Shown: positions 12,638 to 23,456, counted from the stretch's first letter. The stretch: 64,000 bases of DNA from Isoetes taiwanensis (GCA_021234155.1 JAJEKV010000132.1:622001-686000), one strand, 5' to 3'. Numbers and translations are program-made. Notes: generated by a model from the letters alone, not told the origin.

Positions 12638-12810
12638 CTCCAATCACTTCTTTATTGTAGTCAATAATCTGAACCTCTCCTAGAGATTCTGTCCGTCTGT
12701 CTATTGAAAAACTCCAATCACTTCTTTATTGTAGTCAATAATCTGAAGCTCTCTTACTGTGTGAACATAATAAAGTAGAACTCCCAATCCCTTCTTTATT
12801 GTAGCCAAAA
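12638..12810 (+). repeat. minisatellite of a ~70-bp unit
   Basis: The core ACTCCAATCACTTCTTTATT, followed by a GTAGTCAATAATCTGAACCT-type sequence, recurs here (about 12638, 12710, 12780), again at 14283 and 14355, and three times in the duplicated flank (38417, 38488, 38562). It is part of the duplicated P450 downstream region. Confidence 0.75.
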
Positions 12811-13273
12811 TTCATATTGACCAGTTGGTCTCTAGTAGATGTTATTAGGTAGATGTTAATAACATTATTCTATTCTGTATATACATTCTGATACGAGTAG
12901 GCCATGAATTTATAGGCACTTGAAAGATTAAAGACTACTTTGAAATAAAATACCCTTTCTATATCTCTTCCTAACGTTTATCAAGTGGCTAGATCTCATA
13001 ACTTGAAAAAACCTATTCATATATTGAGATTAAAGATGTTCACATAGTATCCTTGGTAATGTTTCAACTCAAAATTCTTATCACGTGTGGATGTCCCATT
13101 CCCTTATATACAACTAGTTGGATGCAATGAATGTTCAACCACTATGTATAGGTGCAATAAATGTTCAACAACAATGCATTTAAGTATGTTCTTTGATGGT
13201 CAATGCAATGACCACACATATAGTATAGGATTACCAAAGTGACGACTCCCTTCAATCCGGTTTTACTATCACT

Positions 13274-13836
13274 CAGGGATAGGTTCTATACGTACAAAAT
13301 TAAAATTTCTGACGTATAAAGTTAAAAAATACGTATTTTTTAATAAAATACGTATTTAACGATAAATACCTCGGCCACGTGGAAAAAATCTTCGGCGTCG
13401 TAAAATGAAAGGCGTGCGAAAATTTTTCGCAGACGCTGAAAGAAAGGCAATAAAGGACAAAGGACCCGACATTCGCAAGACGCGGATAATGATACAGCGG
13501 CGAAAAATCGACGCTAATCAGTGCAGGGTGTTCGGTGTTTGGCAAAAAAAATACTGAAAAAAAAAACAATTTAGACGTCTGTGAAAACAACTAAATCAGC
13601 GACGCGAAAAAAGTCAGCGTCTGACGTATGGGAGGCGTCTGTGAAAAATTTTGGTTTTAGCGTCGGCAGGAAATCGAAAAATTTTCGGCGTCGCTGATAT
13701 AGTTGTTTTCGTCTGCAGACGCCGAAAAATCTTCCGACGGAATTGTTTTTGCCGTATTTTGCGTTTTTATACAGAATTTGTGCCAGTATCATACAATTCA
13801 TAATGTATTCAGTATAAAAGCGTCTGACTATCCCCG
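13274..13836. mobile_element. hAT-type MITE, 563 bp, with 8-bp target duplication
   Basis: The empty site survives in the 38.2-kb copy. Here CTATCACT (13266-13273) is repeated at 13837-13844 on either side of an insertion whose ends are CAGGGATAG and, in reverse complement, CGGGGATAG. An 8-bp duplication with CAGGG-type ends is diagnostic of the hAT superfamily. The interior has inverted repeats rich in GACGC/GCGTC; for example 13573-13605 pairs with 13690-13722. No transposase frame is present. Confidence 0.9.
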
Positions 13837-13920
13837 CTATCACTGTCCTTTTGCAACATGGCCAAGAACTAAGCTAATCACAAAGTCATAGTTCCATTAC
13901 ATTTGTATAAATGTGAAATC

Positions 13921-14235
13921 ACTATGACCCACCACTATCACTATCAAGATCATGAATGTCAATTACAGAAAGTAATGTTGCACACAAATTCAGCAAGAAT
14001 ACTCGTAATATATCTTTAGGAGGTGATGGATATGCGATTCGGTTGTGTCATTTGATATTCCATTGAGCGATTTTATCAAGATGTTTATTGCTATTTCCCC
14101 TCGAAAATCTTTTGGGGTGGTTTTTTTTTTTTTATTTTTTATTTTTAAACAATAGTATATCTAATGTGCTCTTTCTTTGAGCCTATTGGTCTTCGTGGAT
14201 GTTAAAAACCCATTCAATTCATTTACATTATTTCA
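13921..14235 (+). mobile_element. retroelement 3' end with pentanucleotide tail, copy 2
   Basis: Diverged copy of 12250-12575, ending in CTAAAAACCCATT-like sequence and ATTCA units. The 37.4-39.1 kb copy of the surrounding duplication keeps only a tail-like AATTC array near 38340, so that copy lost most of it. Confidence 0.45.
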
Positions 14236-14822
14236 TTTACGTATCCGTGGATATTAATATGCATGCTTGCCTGTTGAAAATCTCTAATCACTTCTTTATT
14301 GTAGTCAATAATCTGAACCTCTCCTAGAGATTTTGTCTGTTTATCTGTTGAAAAACTCCAATCACTTCTTTATTGTAGTCGATAATCAGAACCTCTCCTA
14401 CATATTTTTGGCATTGCAATTGCATATTGTTTCACAAGACTAAAAATAGTTGGTTTCGTGAAAGATGTACTTTTTTGCATTTGTATGAAATTGGGTCATT
14501 GAAAGATATACTTTTATTTGTAGTTGTCTTTCTAGCCTTGAGATGATGAAATAATAGCAAAAGTTGTGTTTTGATTTCAAAGATCTGATTAAGTGGTTTA
14601 ACGTGATGACATAGAGTCCTATGCAGGGATGTTAAGAGTTGTGGGCCCCCCCTAGAAATTCTTAGTAAATAGGTCAATAGATGTAGAAATTGTTAGTAAA
14701 TAGGTCAATAGATGTAGACAAGTATGGGGAACAATGAACCCACATAAAGCATAATGTGCTATAAATTTGCTACACATAAGTATAAGACATAACGTGCTAG
14801 AAAATTTACTACAATGTAACTT

Positions 14823-14872
14823 TCATGTGGGTTCTCTAGGATAGACTGTTACAAGGAGTCCGTTCTTCATGA
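14823..14872 (-). pseudogene. last codons of a P450 gene, remnant
   Basis: Reads MKNGLLVTVYPREPT and a TGA stop, matching the C terminus of the P450 at 39004 apart from C to Y. Sequence beyond it is unrelated, so duplication copy A contains only the final 50 or so bases of the gene. Confidence 0.85.
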
Positions 14873-14884
14873 ACAAAGAGAGTT

Positions 14885-15430
14885 TCACTCACCGTTCCTT
14901 CACTGCCTTTGGTAAAGTGACAAATGCCGAGATTAGAATCCAAGTGGACGCCAACGCCATCAAAACCTGATATGTAGAAGCTTGATGGTTTCTTCTGCAA
15001 GCTTCTTCTGACCGCCAAAACTCCCTCACAGACAGACTAAACTGTATGGATGAAGCCTTCTAGAGGCTAGCCATACTTTGTAATGATATCTGTTTTATCT
15101 GCCCTGAATCCGTCTATGTCTATATTGTATTTGCGGATGTTCAGGTTCTTCTTCACCGTCTTCTCCACCATGAAGACACAGATACAGTCGTCCAACTCCT
15201 CACATGAGAGAACCAACCCCAACTTTTCGAAGGCTCCGTCCATGTTCTCTCTTGATTGCAGGACTACATCATATTTTGAGCCATCACGCTCCCAGATTAC
15301 ATACCATTCAACTCCCTCGGGGTAGAAGCTGTCTCACGGCAAAATCGACCGAGCTCACATGTTATCAATCTGCCGTCATCAATTTGGGGTACTTCTTGCC
15401 TCTCTTGATGGCGCTGTTGGTGAACTAGTT
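14885..15430 (-). pseudogene. unrecognised coding relic
   Basis: The minus strand has a mostly open stretch interrupted by a few stops, containing VEWYVIWERDGSKYDVVLQ, EELDDCICVFMVEKTVKK and SSFYISGFDGVGVHLDS. It is not a family I recognise. It abuts the truncated P450 tail, so the two were probably joined by the duplication breakpoint. Confidence 0.3.
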
Positions 15431-15756
15431 ATTGTAACCAGTGATCTCTTGCGAGCTGCACAAGGAATATTTATGTTAGCCATTTCAATATATTATGAGT
15501 CTAATAAATATACATCAAGCACACACATCTTGCACTAAGCGCGACAAGGTAACTAAAAAGATTAAAAAGAGGTAAGTGTGAGGACAATGACTAATAATTT
15601 GCGCATAGTGTGAGTCGAAGGGCATTCCACTCTTTTTTAAAACATAATAGTAGAGCCATTACATTTAAGAAATGCACAGTCTTTAAATTAAAAAAGATCG
15701 TTGCAGAAACCTAAGCTAATCTAAAGAAAACACTAGAAAGAAAAAGACACAAGCAG

Positions 15757-16293
15757 ACATTAGGTTTTTTTTTTGAGATTAAAAAGGGCCTTGAGAACAT
15801 GCCAACTAAGCCAAATGAAGATAAATGAAACCAATCAATCGAGAAATCGAACCCGTCGATTCGGATCCGGTCCGATAAAAAAAATTATAACTAACTTAGA
15901 TCCACATTTTCTAGCATAACTGTTGATAGAAAAGTCAAAATGAGCTCTCGTTTAGTGCAATATATAGATCTCGTTGAGATCTTTCCAACCTTAGATGCTT
16001 TGCATATATTTTAACCACTTATGATTGTCAAAACTAAAAAAACTATGGTTTTTACCATTTTTTACTATCCTATGCAAACCACCCAAGGTTGGAAAGGTCT
16101 CAATGAGATCTATCTATTGCACCAAACAAGAGCTCATTAGGACTTTTCTATCGACATTTATGCTAGAAAATGTGATCCAGCGAGTTAGTTATAACTGTTT
16201 TGCTGACTGGATTACCAGTTCTGTTTTCTGGTTGGTAGTTCATATAGCTTAATCAGAGAAGGCCCTTTTATGATCTCAAAAAATCCCTAATGT
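15757..16293. mobile_element. long-palindrome (foldback-like) element
   Basis: The two halves are inverted copies. Ends read ACATTAGG...TTTTTTGAGAT and its complement; inner arms at about 15893-16010 and 16066-16180 match closely (TTTCTAGCATAA, TAGAAAAGTC, GAGCTC, TTTCCAACCTT). Nothing is encoded. The ends resemble those of the element at 62956-63510 (CATTAGAGGT..TTTGAGATC), which suggests one family. I could not find a convincing target duplication. Confidence 0.75.
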
Positions 16294-16934
16294 TAGAGTC
16301 AAAATGCTTAGAAAACATGTTGATTAGACCTGGAATCTGTATCAGGAAGCTTGAAAAATGTATCGAGAGCTGGAGGTCCCTAAATCACTCCGGGATTTTT
16401 GTGGCGGGCCGAAAATTGATTTAAGAATAGGAAATTGGAAGAATCGACTGAGATTACTGTCGAGATAGGAAGATTGCTCAAGAAATAGGAAGGTGATTCA
16501 CTGTCGGAATAGGAATAAGAATAGGAAGGAGCTCGAAAACTTTTGGTGTAAGAAGGAAAAGAGAAGGTTCGATCGTTTGAATTTATTATGGTACTAGTTC
16601 AGGTGCCCAGCGTTGCTAGGCACCGTTTGGAACTTGTAATGTTAGGAACCTATAAATGGTATGGGTGCATTGTGAAATCACACTATATCTAGCATTGTAA
16701 ATAACAAATAATAGGATAGCAATGCATGATCATTATGGGGATTTGAGCTTAATAATACTGAAAACATTTTAAATCACTATTGTTCTAATATTTGATATTT
16801 AAGCTCAATTGTAAAAGAAGATAAGATGGGGTTATTTCCACAAAGACATCAATGCAATAGCACATCTTAAGTTCTAGATAGAAATAGTGCCCAGCATTAT
16901 TGAGCATTATTGAGCATATGTTGGAAATCTATAA

Positions 16935-17261
16935 ATGATTCCAATAAGGTCCCTATGCTTAAATTATGTTATTTCTATTCACAAAAGTACACATTGCAGA
17001 GCTAGGCCATGTTACAGTATAAGAAATCTAGAGGAACTACGGGGCTATTTCATCCCGTACGATCTCTTTGTAGACAACATTTGGACCAGGTACAATGCTA
17101 TCTTCAACTGCTATGGCGGTCACAAATCCCAGCATGGTCATTCTTTTGATTCTTTTGACGGAAAGAAACTTGAATTTGTTTTTCATGACATGCATAAAAC
17201 TACAACAGAAAAGGCTCAGTATAGATTTTGCACTGACAATGAAACAGACATGATACTCTGA
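16935..17261 (+). other. unrecognised open frame inside the Helitron
   Basis: A 108-codon frame includes NLEELRGYFIPYDLFVDNIW and a His/Phe-rich segment. It could be another captured fragment. I recognise no family, and it lies on the strand opposite the EHD fragments. Confidence 0.2.
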
Positions 17262-17499
17262 TACATAAATATCCTGAGCTGTGCTTTCGAAGTAGGCAGA
17301 ACTTGAGCTTCAGGATCTGAAATCTTTGCAGATGTAAGTGGAGACTGTTTTGGTGCATTCTTCGCAGGTGCATTCTACAAATAGAGAAAGGAATTATATA
17401 TTAAGCTCCCCAAACTCCCCCAAACTCCTGTATCTACAATTGTATTTGACATGCATAAATTATATCTGCGATCCAACTTATATAATGTACTTGCCCAAT

Positions 17500-18050
17500 A
17501 TAGATGCGTCTCTGAAGCATTGAGAACCTTCCCAAGTGACCACCTTAGAGCTCCATATACTCTCATAACTGCACACAGACATAGAATATACAAATTCACA
17601 AATTTGTTAACACATACATACGTATTAGCTATCAACTTGGTCAGCTTTATTAAGAACAACTCGAATCAAATTTTATCTTCATGACAATGTAAAGATCCCA
17701 TAACCCGTTTGAATTCGTCACTGATGGCAAGTTTATGTGGGTCAAAAAGCAGTAAAAGATCACATTTTATTGCAAACCATTCTGTAACGCTTGTAAATCC
17801 GTAGCTTCTTTGTGCTCGTTGTTTTTCACCAGGTGCATCAACAAAAGTAACATGCTCTAACAACTGTCCAGAGAGATTCCTTTATGTAGTTTATTTGAAT
17901 CAAACCGGCCATTTGCACATTTTAAACTGGTTGCTTACAGGATGTGGCAACTGAGCACTCAAATTTGGAGAGAAATGCTGTTCCAAATCTTGCTAAATCA
18001 CTAAAAGGCATATCAGCCTGGACTGCAATTGTATTGCCTTTGCACCAGAC
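17500..18050 (-). pseudogene. captured EHD-type dynamin-like GTPase fragment, copy 1
   Basis: Three exon-like pieces in gene order on the minus strand match EH-domain (EHD) ATPase/GTPase proteins of endocytic recycling. The first holds GNTIAVQADMPF and FGTAFLSKFECS (about 17955-18045). The second holds EHVTFVDAPG, GEKQRAQRSY, CDLLLLFDPHKL and SDEFKRVMGSL (17666-17866), with RVVLNKADQVD in a shifted frame just after it. The third holds MRVYGALRWSLGKVLNASE (about 17515-17575) after a TGCAG acceptor. Part of the DTPGVL G-motif is deleted. Intron-like sequence is retained, so a genomic, not cDNA, piece was captured. Confidence 0.85.
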
Positions 18051-18349
18051 TGCAAAAAAATGGATGCGCAGATGTATCTTGAAAGATGGCACTCCCATCA
18101 TATTAAGAAGTTTTCATGAGATCAGAAAAGGCTCAGTATAGATTTTGCACTGACAATGAAACAGGCATGATACTCTGATACGTAAATATCCTGAGCTGTG
18201 CCGCAGGTCCATTCTACAAATAGAGAAAGGAAATATATATTAAGACAATTGTTACCACTCCCCAAACTCCCCCAAACTCCTGTATCTACAATTGTATTTG
18301 ACATGCATAAATTATATCTGCGATCCAACTTATATAATGTACTTGCCCG

Positions 18350-18965
18350 ATATAGATGCGTCTCTGAAGCATGACCTCTGAAGCATTGAGAACCTTCCCA
18401 AGTGACCACCTTAGAGCTCCATACACTCTCATAACTGCACACAGACATGGAATATACAAATTCACAAATTTGTTAACACATACATACGTATTAGCTATCA
18501 ACTTGGTCAGCTTTATTAATAACAACTCGAATCAAATTTTATCATCATGACAACGTAAAGATCCCATAACCTGTTTGAATTCGTCACTGATGGCAAGTTT
18601 ATGTGGGTCAAAAAGCAGTAAAAGATCACATTTTATTGCAAACCATAAATACGTAGCTTCTTTGTGCCCGTTGTTTTTCACCAGTCAATACACCAGGTGT
18701 ATCAACAAAAGTAACATGCTTTAACAACTGTGCAGAGAGATTCCTTTATGTAGCTTATTTGAATCAAACTGGCCATTCGCACATTTTAAACTGGTTGCTT
18801 ACAGGATGTGGCAACTGAGAGCACTCAAATTTGGAGAGAAATGCTGTTCCAAATCTTGCTAAATCACTAAAAGGCATATCAGCCTGGACTGCAATTGTAT
18901 TGCCTCTGCATCAGACTGCAAAAAAATGGATGCGCAGATGCATCTTGAAAGCTGGCACTCCTATC
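18350..18965 (-). pseudogene. captured EHD-type GTPase fragment, copy 2
   Basis: Tandem copy of the previous fragment. It keeps the intact G3 motif (FVDTPGVLTGEKQRAQRSY) that copy 1 lost, but lacks the following FTSVTEW segment and so shifts frame. It also keeps an extra VM after LNASE. The two copies therefore decayed independently from a common duplicated block of about 0.9 kb (17190-18120 and 18125-18990). Confidence 0.85.
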
Positions 18966-19911
18966 ATGTTAAGAAGTTTTCATGAGATGATCTTTATTGC
19001 GAATTATCATGGTTTTATCCTTGAATAGAAGACAGACCTGCAGTACAATCCTGTCATGACCAAATTAACATTTTATGCCCTGGTAGTTCGGATGTTATAT
19101 TGCGATGTTAGAGATGATCAATGAGCATACTCAAATAGAGAAGTAGGAGTACGAATGTAATTTGAATCACTTACAACGTGAATGAAATGGATGGCGGAGC
19201 CATGCATTACCACATGGTAAAACTATGGTAACATTCGAGCTTTGATCTCGTGCGAGCTGTGGTAGGCTCGTCCTTAGGACCCTGCCTTGCAAATTTCAAG
19301 ACCAACCATGGCCTATGCACAACCCCGTTCTGGCCCTGTCTTCCTTTAGATGCAAGCCATGCTTGCTCAGAACCTGCTTGCAGCAACCACAGTTCGTCAA
19401 GCCAGCAACTACGGTTCTTCAAGACAGCAACCACGGTCCTTCTAGGCCTCTACATCGCCAGACACGGGAGGAGAGAAAAAAAAAGGGGAGACGGACGGAA
19501 GGCCATGATGATGCCACGTGTCTTGAGTAAATCTTAGCCGCCCAATTTAGGGCGCGGTTCACTACTTACACCAAAACATTATAATATAAGATTGTACAGT
19601 TATTAGTGGTGGACATATGCCATTAAAACATAGTAGGCTATTTAGATGCCTATATATATAAAAGATAATTTTCAGCCCGCCCGCCATGAAAATAATACCT
19701 TAAGACGGGCATTAAAAAGTTAATTTAAAATTTAAAACTGTTTACCCCACCTGCGACTATCCCTTTCCCCGAACTACCTTTCAATCATTCGCCTTTTTAA
19801 ATTGCCCCACCAATTATAGCTTTCTTGGCTCATTCAGTTTACAGAATTTTGTGTTTTCCTTCTGGCTACTAAGGAAACACAAGAACTCTGTGTCTTCAAT
19901 AGTGAATTTGG

Positions 19912-20265
19912 ATGTCGCCAAGAAGAAAGCTTGCTGAAGCTCTGGATCAAGCATCCACGTCCCAAGTAGCTACTGTATCAACATTATTGAAGTCAAATAC
20001 CCTTCATTGGCTGATCCACTTTAACACATGTTTGCAGATTCATAAAAAACAAAAGGAATCTACAGAGTTGAGGTTGCAAATTGGAGAAGCATGTTGCTTG
20101 TTAACAGAAAATAGCAAAGATGCTATTGGCAGGGGGATTGTTGATAATATAGCGCCAACTACAGCATGCCATGGAGTGCTCCTGGGTCCTGGTTACATTC
20201 GAATCAGAGTTACAGACTGCTTTGTTGCACGGTCCGGGATAGTCACCTGTCACACGGCTCACTAA
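19912..20265 (+). CDS. hypothetical small protein
   Basis: A 117-codon frame beginning MSPRRKLAEALDQASTSQ, between the two Helitrons. It has no membrane segment or motif I recognise, and the leader-like sequence before it has no clear TATA box. It may be chance. Confidence 0.2.
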   Translation: MSPRRKLAEALDQASTSQVATVSTLLKSNTLHWLIHFNTCLQIHKKQKESTELRLQIGEACCLLTENSKDAIGRGIVDNIAPTTACHGVLLGPGYIRIRVTDCFVARSGIVTCHTAH

Positions 20266-20299
20266 CCCTACCAAGAACACATGCAAGAGCAGAGACATT

Positions 20300-21200
20300 G
20301 GGATAATCAGTGGGTAGTTTCTTGGCTTGGCTAAGAAAACTTCTTAGAGAGGTATATATGCATGCAATAATTCAATCCACTTGCATCTACTGTAGCATTT
20401 CAATACATAAAATAGTTTACCATTTTATTTTTTTTGCGCTGACATAAATACATTGATGCGCTGTCTTGCTAATAATATATACATGTAACTAGAACTTGCT
20501 TCAAGATAGTAATTCAATACTCTAGGAACAAAATAAACACATATTGCATATAGTAATAAAATAGCATTATAGTGGAAGTCATACAGAATTAGTATTATTC
20601 ATCATGAATAAGATGCCCTCCTATCCTCTCGATTTCATATATCCCACGCTCAGGAATCCATTCCAGGAAGATCACAACCTTGTAGAGATCAGAAGAATGT
20701 CTTCTAGGATTTATGACGACCATAATAAGCCAGTCCTCCAACATAACATCCCCTCTGTCGAGCTCTGGCCAAGTCTTCATAATTCATCGACATGTGATGG
20801 AGTCAATATTTTTCGGGGATCGTGAAGCTTTGTCTAGATCTTGCCATCAAGAGGCCAAGGATGTAGATGTCAAAGAAAGGGTCGTATGCAAACCAGGCCC
20901 TGTGTTGCTATTTATGCCCTGGAGAATATGTGCATGTTTATTATACCAATTAGTGGTTGCATCAGTGAGTACAATGTACCCAACTGTATGTATTAAGTGG
21001 TAGTACTTTTCATGTGGTAATTAACTAAATCTAATATAAACAGTAAATAGGTTTATACATAAATATATATTAGGTGCATTATTGTCACACTACTTTGTTT
21101 GCCTCGCGCTAGGCACGAGCTGATAATATTATTTGTTTTTTTCCTTTAAATATGCAGTCCAACTTCGGGATAGGGCGAGATATATAATTTTATAACCTGA
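20300..21200. other. mostly non-coding
   Basis: A minus-strand frame at 20595-20780 (EDWLIMVVINPRR, VVIFLEWIPERGIYEIERIG) looks protein-like but is only 61 codons long and unrecognised. The remainder is AT-rich. Confidence 0.3.
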
Positions 21201-21489
21201 CTAGAAATGGAGCCCAGCGTTGCTGGGCATAGCTAAGAACTATAAATGATACACTGGAGCAATTGCTAAATGAACTCACATTGTTAAGATTGCACAATTA
21301 AGAGCGTTCAACTGCGTTTTCCAATTCCCCCAAAGTTCCCCTAGCTTTTCCTTTTTCCCTTTGCCTTTTTTCGCTTTCCCTTTCTTTTTTTTCCCCTCTT
21401 GTCGTGGGGGCACATCGCCTCCGATTGAAACAGTATATTTGGGCTCGTGGAAGCGGGAGCAAAAGGCTTTGCCGTGTTGCCACCGTGGC

Positions 21490-21850
21490 AATTGAGGATG
21501 AATGTCATGCCCTCCGGACACGCCAAAGATTTGCCCATATCCAGAGCGATATGTTCGATTACTAGTGCACGGCGGTAGTTGCATCGGTTATTGGCTGCGG
21601 CGTCAGGTGGGTTTGTTGGGGTCATACCTCAGGGAGGTTATGGATGCGGACTTCGTTTGTGTCCCGGGGACTGTGATTGAACTCTGCTATGCACAGTATA
21701 CGATTGTGCCTGGCGGTTTATCGCTAAAGTTTTTCCCTCAAAACCGGGGTTTTAATCCCGAGTAATATTCTTTGCTCTCTTTGTTTGGGTCCCATAGGCC
21801 AATTGGTCTCCGTGGACGCTAAAAACCTATTCTATTCTATTCTATTCTTT
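21490..21850 (+). mobile_element. retroelement 3' end with TTCTA tail, copy 3
   Basis: Shares GTGGACGCTAAAAACC and the preceding block with copies at 12.3 and 13.9 kb. The tail is a clean ATTCT repeat (about 21826-21848) running straight into the polypyrimidine tract, so the tract may have grown from this tail. Confidence 0.55.
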
Positions 21851-22765
21851 TTCTGTTTTCTTATTTACCTTTTTCCACTATCCCATTTCTTTCATTCCCT
21901 TTTCCCTTTTTGCCCCTTCCTGTTTTTTTTCTTTTCTATTTTCCCATTCCTTTTCTCCTATTTCTGTTTGCCATACATTTTCCTATTTTTTTTCCTTTCC
22001 CTTTTTCCTTTTCTATTTTCCTTTTCGCCGCGTTTTTCTTTTCCTTTTTCCTTCTTTCTCTTTTTTATTCCCATCCCCTTTCTATTTTCCCATTCTACTC
22101 CTATGTTTTCTCTTTTCCCCTTTTTTCTTTGCCCATCCCTACCTTCCCTTTTCCTATTCTCCTTTCCCTTTTTCCTTCTCTCTTTTCCATTTTTCCACTC
22201 CCCGTTTTTTCCCCTTTTCTTTATTTCCCTTCTTCATTTTACCTTCCTTTTTTCCTTCTATCTTTTTCCTTTTCTCCTTTTTTTTTTTTCTTTTTTTTCC
22301 TTTCCCTTTCCCCTTTCCCTTTCCCTTTTCCGATGGCCCTTTTTCCATTACCTTATAGCCCTTTTTTTCGTTCGTCCCTTCTCCTCCTCTCCCAACCCTT
22401 TCTCTCTTCCCTTTTTTTCCCTTTCATTTCCCCCCTCCCTCGCCCTTTTTCTTTTCTCTTTCCCTTCCCTTTTTCTCCACTTTTTTTCCTTCCCTTTCCC
22501 CTTCCCTTTTCCTTCAGCCCTTTTGCCTTCCCTTTTTTCATTTTCTCCTTCCGTTTTCCCTTTTCCCTTCCCCACTTTTTTTTTCTTTTCTCACTTTCCC
22601 CTTTCCTTTTGCTATTTTTGTCTTTTTCCTTTTCCTATTTTTTATTTTTTATGTTTCTATTTCCCCTTTTTTATTCTCCTTTCCTTTTTGCCCCTTTCCC
22701 TCCTTTTCCTTTTCTCCATTTCCCTCTCTTTTCCTTTTCCCTTTCCCCCTTTCCCCTTTTACCCA
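21830..22765. repeat. ~930-bp polypyrimidine/polypurine tract
   Basis: The plus strand is almost pure C and T (TTTCCC/TTTTCC motifs) with only scattered purines. The 331-codon frame across it (Phe, Leu, Ser, Pro only) and the Lys/Glu/Gly frames on the other strand are low-complexity artefacts. Confidence 0.95.
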
Positions 22766-23251
22766 TTCAACTTTGATTGAGTAAATCTTATAAGCAACAG
22801 TCAAAATGAAATTTTGGTTGAAGTCGCGCACATGTCATCTTCACCGTTGGTCGATCAAATCCTCAACCGTTCGATCTAGGTATCCATGGAAGACACACGC
22901 TATATTTTTATAATATAAGAAGATATGAACAAAAATAAGAAAATTTTATATGTATAGTAATTAGAGTCTCAAAACATCCACTCTAGAAATGACTTAATGC
23001 AATATATATAGATACCTGTGCTCGACGCGAAAAGTGAAAAAAAACATATAGCCAAGAATAAAAAAGAAATATTTCATTACAAAGAAATTTCGATTACAAA
23101 GAGTTTATTTTATGCTCTAGTAAGACTAGTAGTAATGGTGCAGAATCAACAATTACTGTTTTTGAACAAAATAATCCACCTATCTGCATCCACGTTCGTC
23201 ATGAGTAGAAGGCAGTTCATTCTAGTCTCCAGCATTCCATCATAGTAACTT

Positions 23252-23456
23252 TTAAGAGGATCCAACAAAGCTCAAAATAAAGCTGATGCCCATTGAAGAA
23301 GCTGCATGCAGCACTACTTCAACATTGTCTGCATGGATCTGGGCATCTGAAAAACATGCCGCTACAGATGTGGCACTTCCAAAGAAATCTATTTGCTCAG
23401 GGGCTGGGATCACATGATCGAACCTGTGAATCAACCTTCGAAATCCCTAAATAAGG
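23252..23456 (-). other. exon-like open block, unrecognised
   Basis: After a TTATTTAG acceptor near 23457, the minus frame reads FRRLIHRFDHVIPAPEQIDF, then a Gly/Ala/Ser-rich segment to a TAA. It looks like a genuine coding exon but I cannot name the family. It lies just outside the 5' end of the second Helitron. Confidence 0.25.

Larger units (their letters stand above)
12121..14872 (-). repeat. segmental duplication of the P450 3' flank, copy A
   Basis: Blocks of this segment match 37390-39060 in order: 12155-12240 with 37405-37490, 12850-13273 with 37870-38253, 13845-13910 with 38265-38320, 14250-14420 with 38390-38620, and 14430-14872 with 38640-39050. It ends inside the last codons of a P450 gene. 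Copy A is longer because a hAT MITE and an extra retroelement 3' end lie within it. Confidence 0.85.
16594..19591 (-). mobile_element. Helitron carrying captured gene fragments
   Basis: On the minus strand the 3' end shows the Helitron signature: a hairpin (arms GGTGCCTAGC/GCTGGGCACC with loop AAC, 16602-16624), four bases, then CTAG (16594-16597) followed by T. A matching 5' end starting TCTTATATTATAA and preceded by A lies at 19591, the same kind of AT-rich start as the element at 21.2-22.9 kb. No Rep/helicase is encoded, so it is non-autonomous. A second, degenerate hairpin-CTAG end at 16874 suggests an older nested terminus. The 5' boundary is less sure; an alternative TC start lies near 19672. 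Confidence 0.65.
21201..22923 (-). mobile_element. non-autonomous Helitron containing a giant polypyrimidine tract
   Basis: On the minus strand the 3' terminus is a hairpin (GCCCAGC-AAC-GCTGGGC, 21212-21228), then seven bases, then CTAG (21201-21204) followed by T. The 5' end begins TCTTCTTATATTATAA at 22923 and is preceded by A, as expected for insertion between A and T. It carries the retroelement 3' end at 21490-21850 and the pyrimidine tract. It encodes no Rep or helicase. Confidence 0.7.

Noticed and set aside
19315-19535. Overlapping frames near 19.3-19.5 kb
   Set aside because: Short, in several frames over an imperfect CAGCAACCACGGT repeat; no domain.
21785-22780. 331-codon open frame
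   Set aside because: It is only Phe, Leu, Ser and Pro from a polypyrimidine tract; overlapping frames on both strands are equally open.
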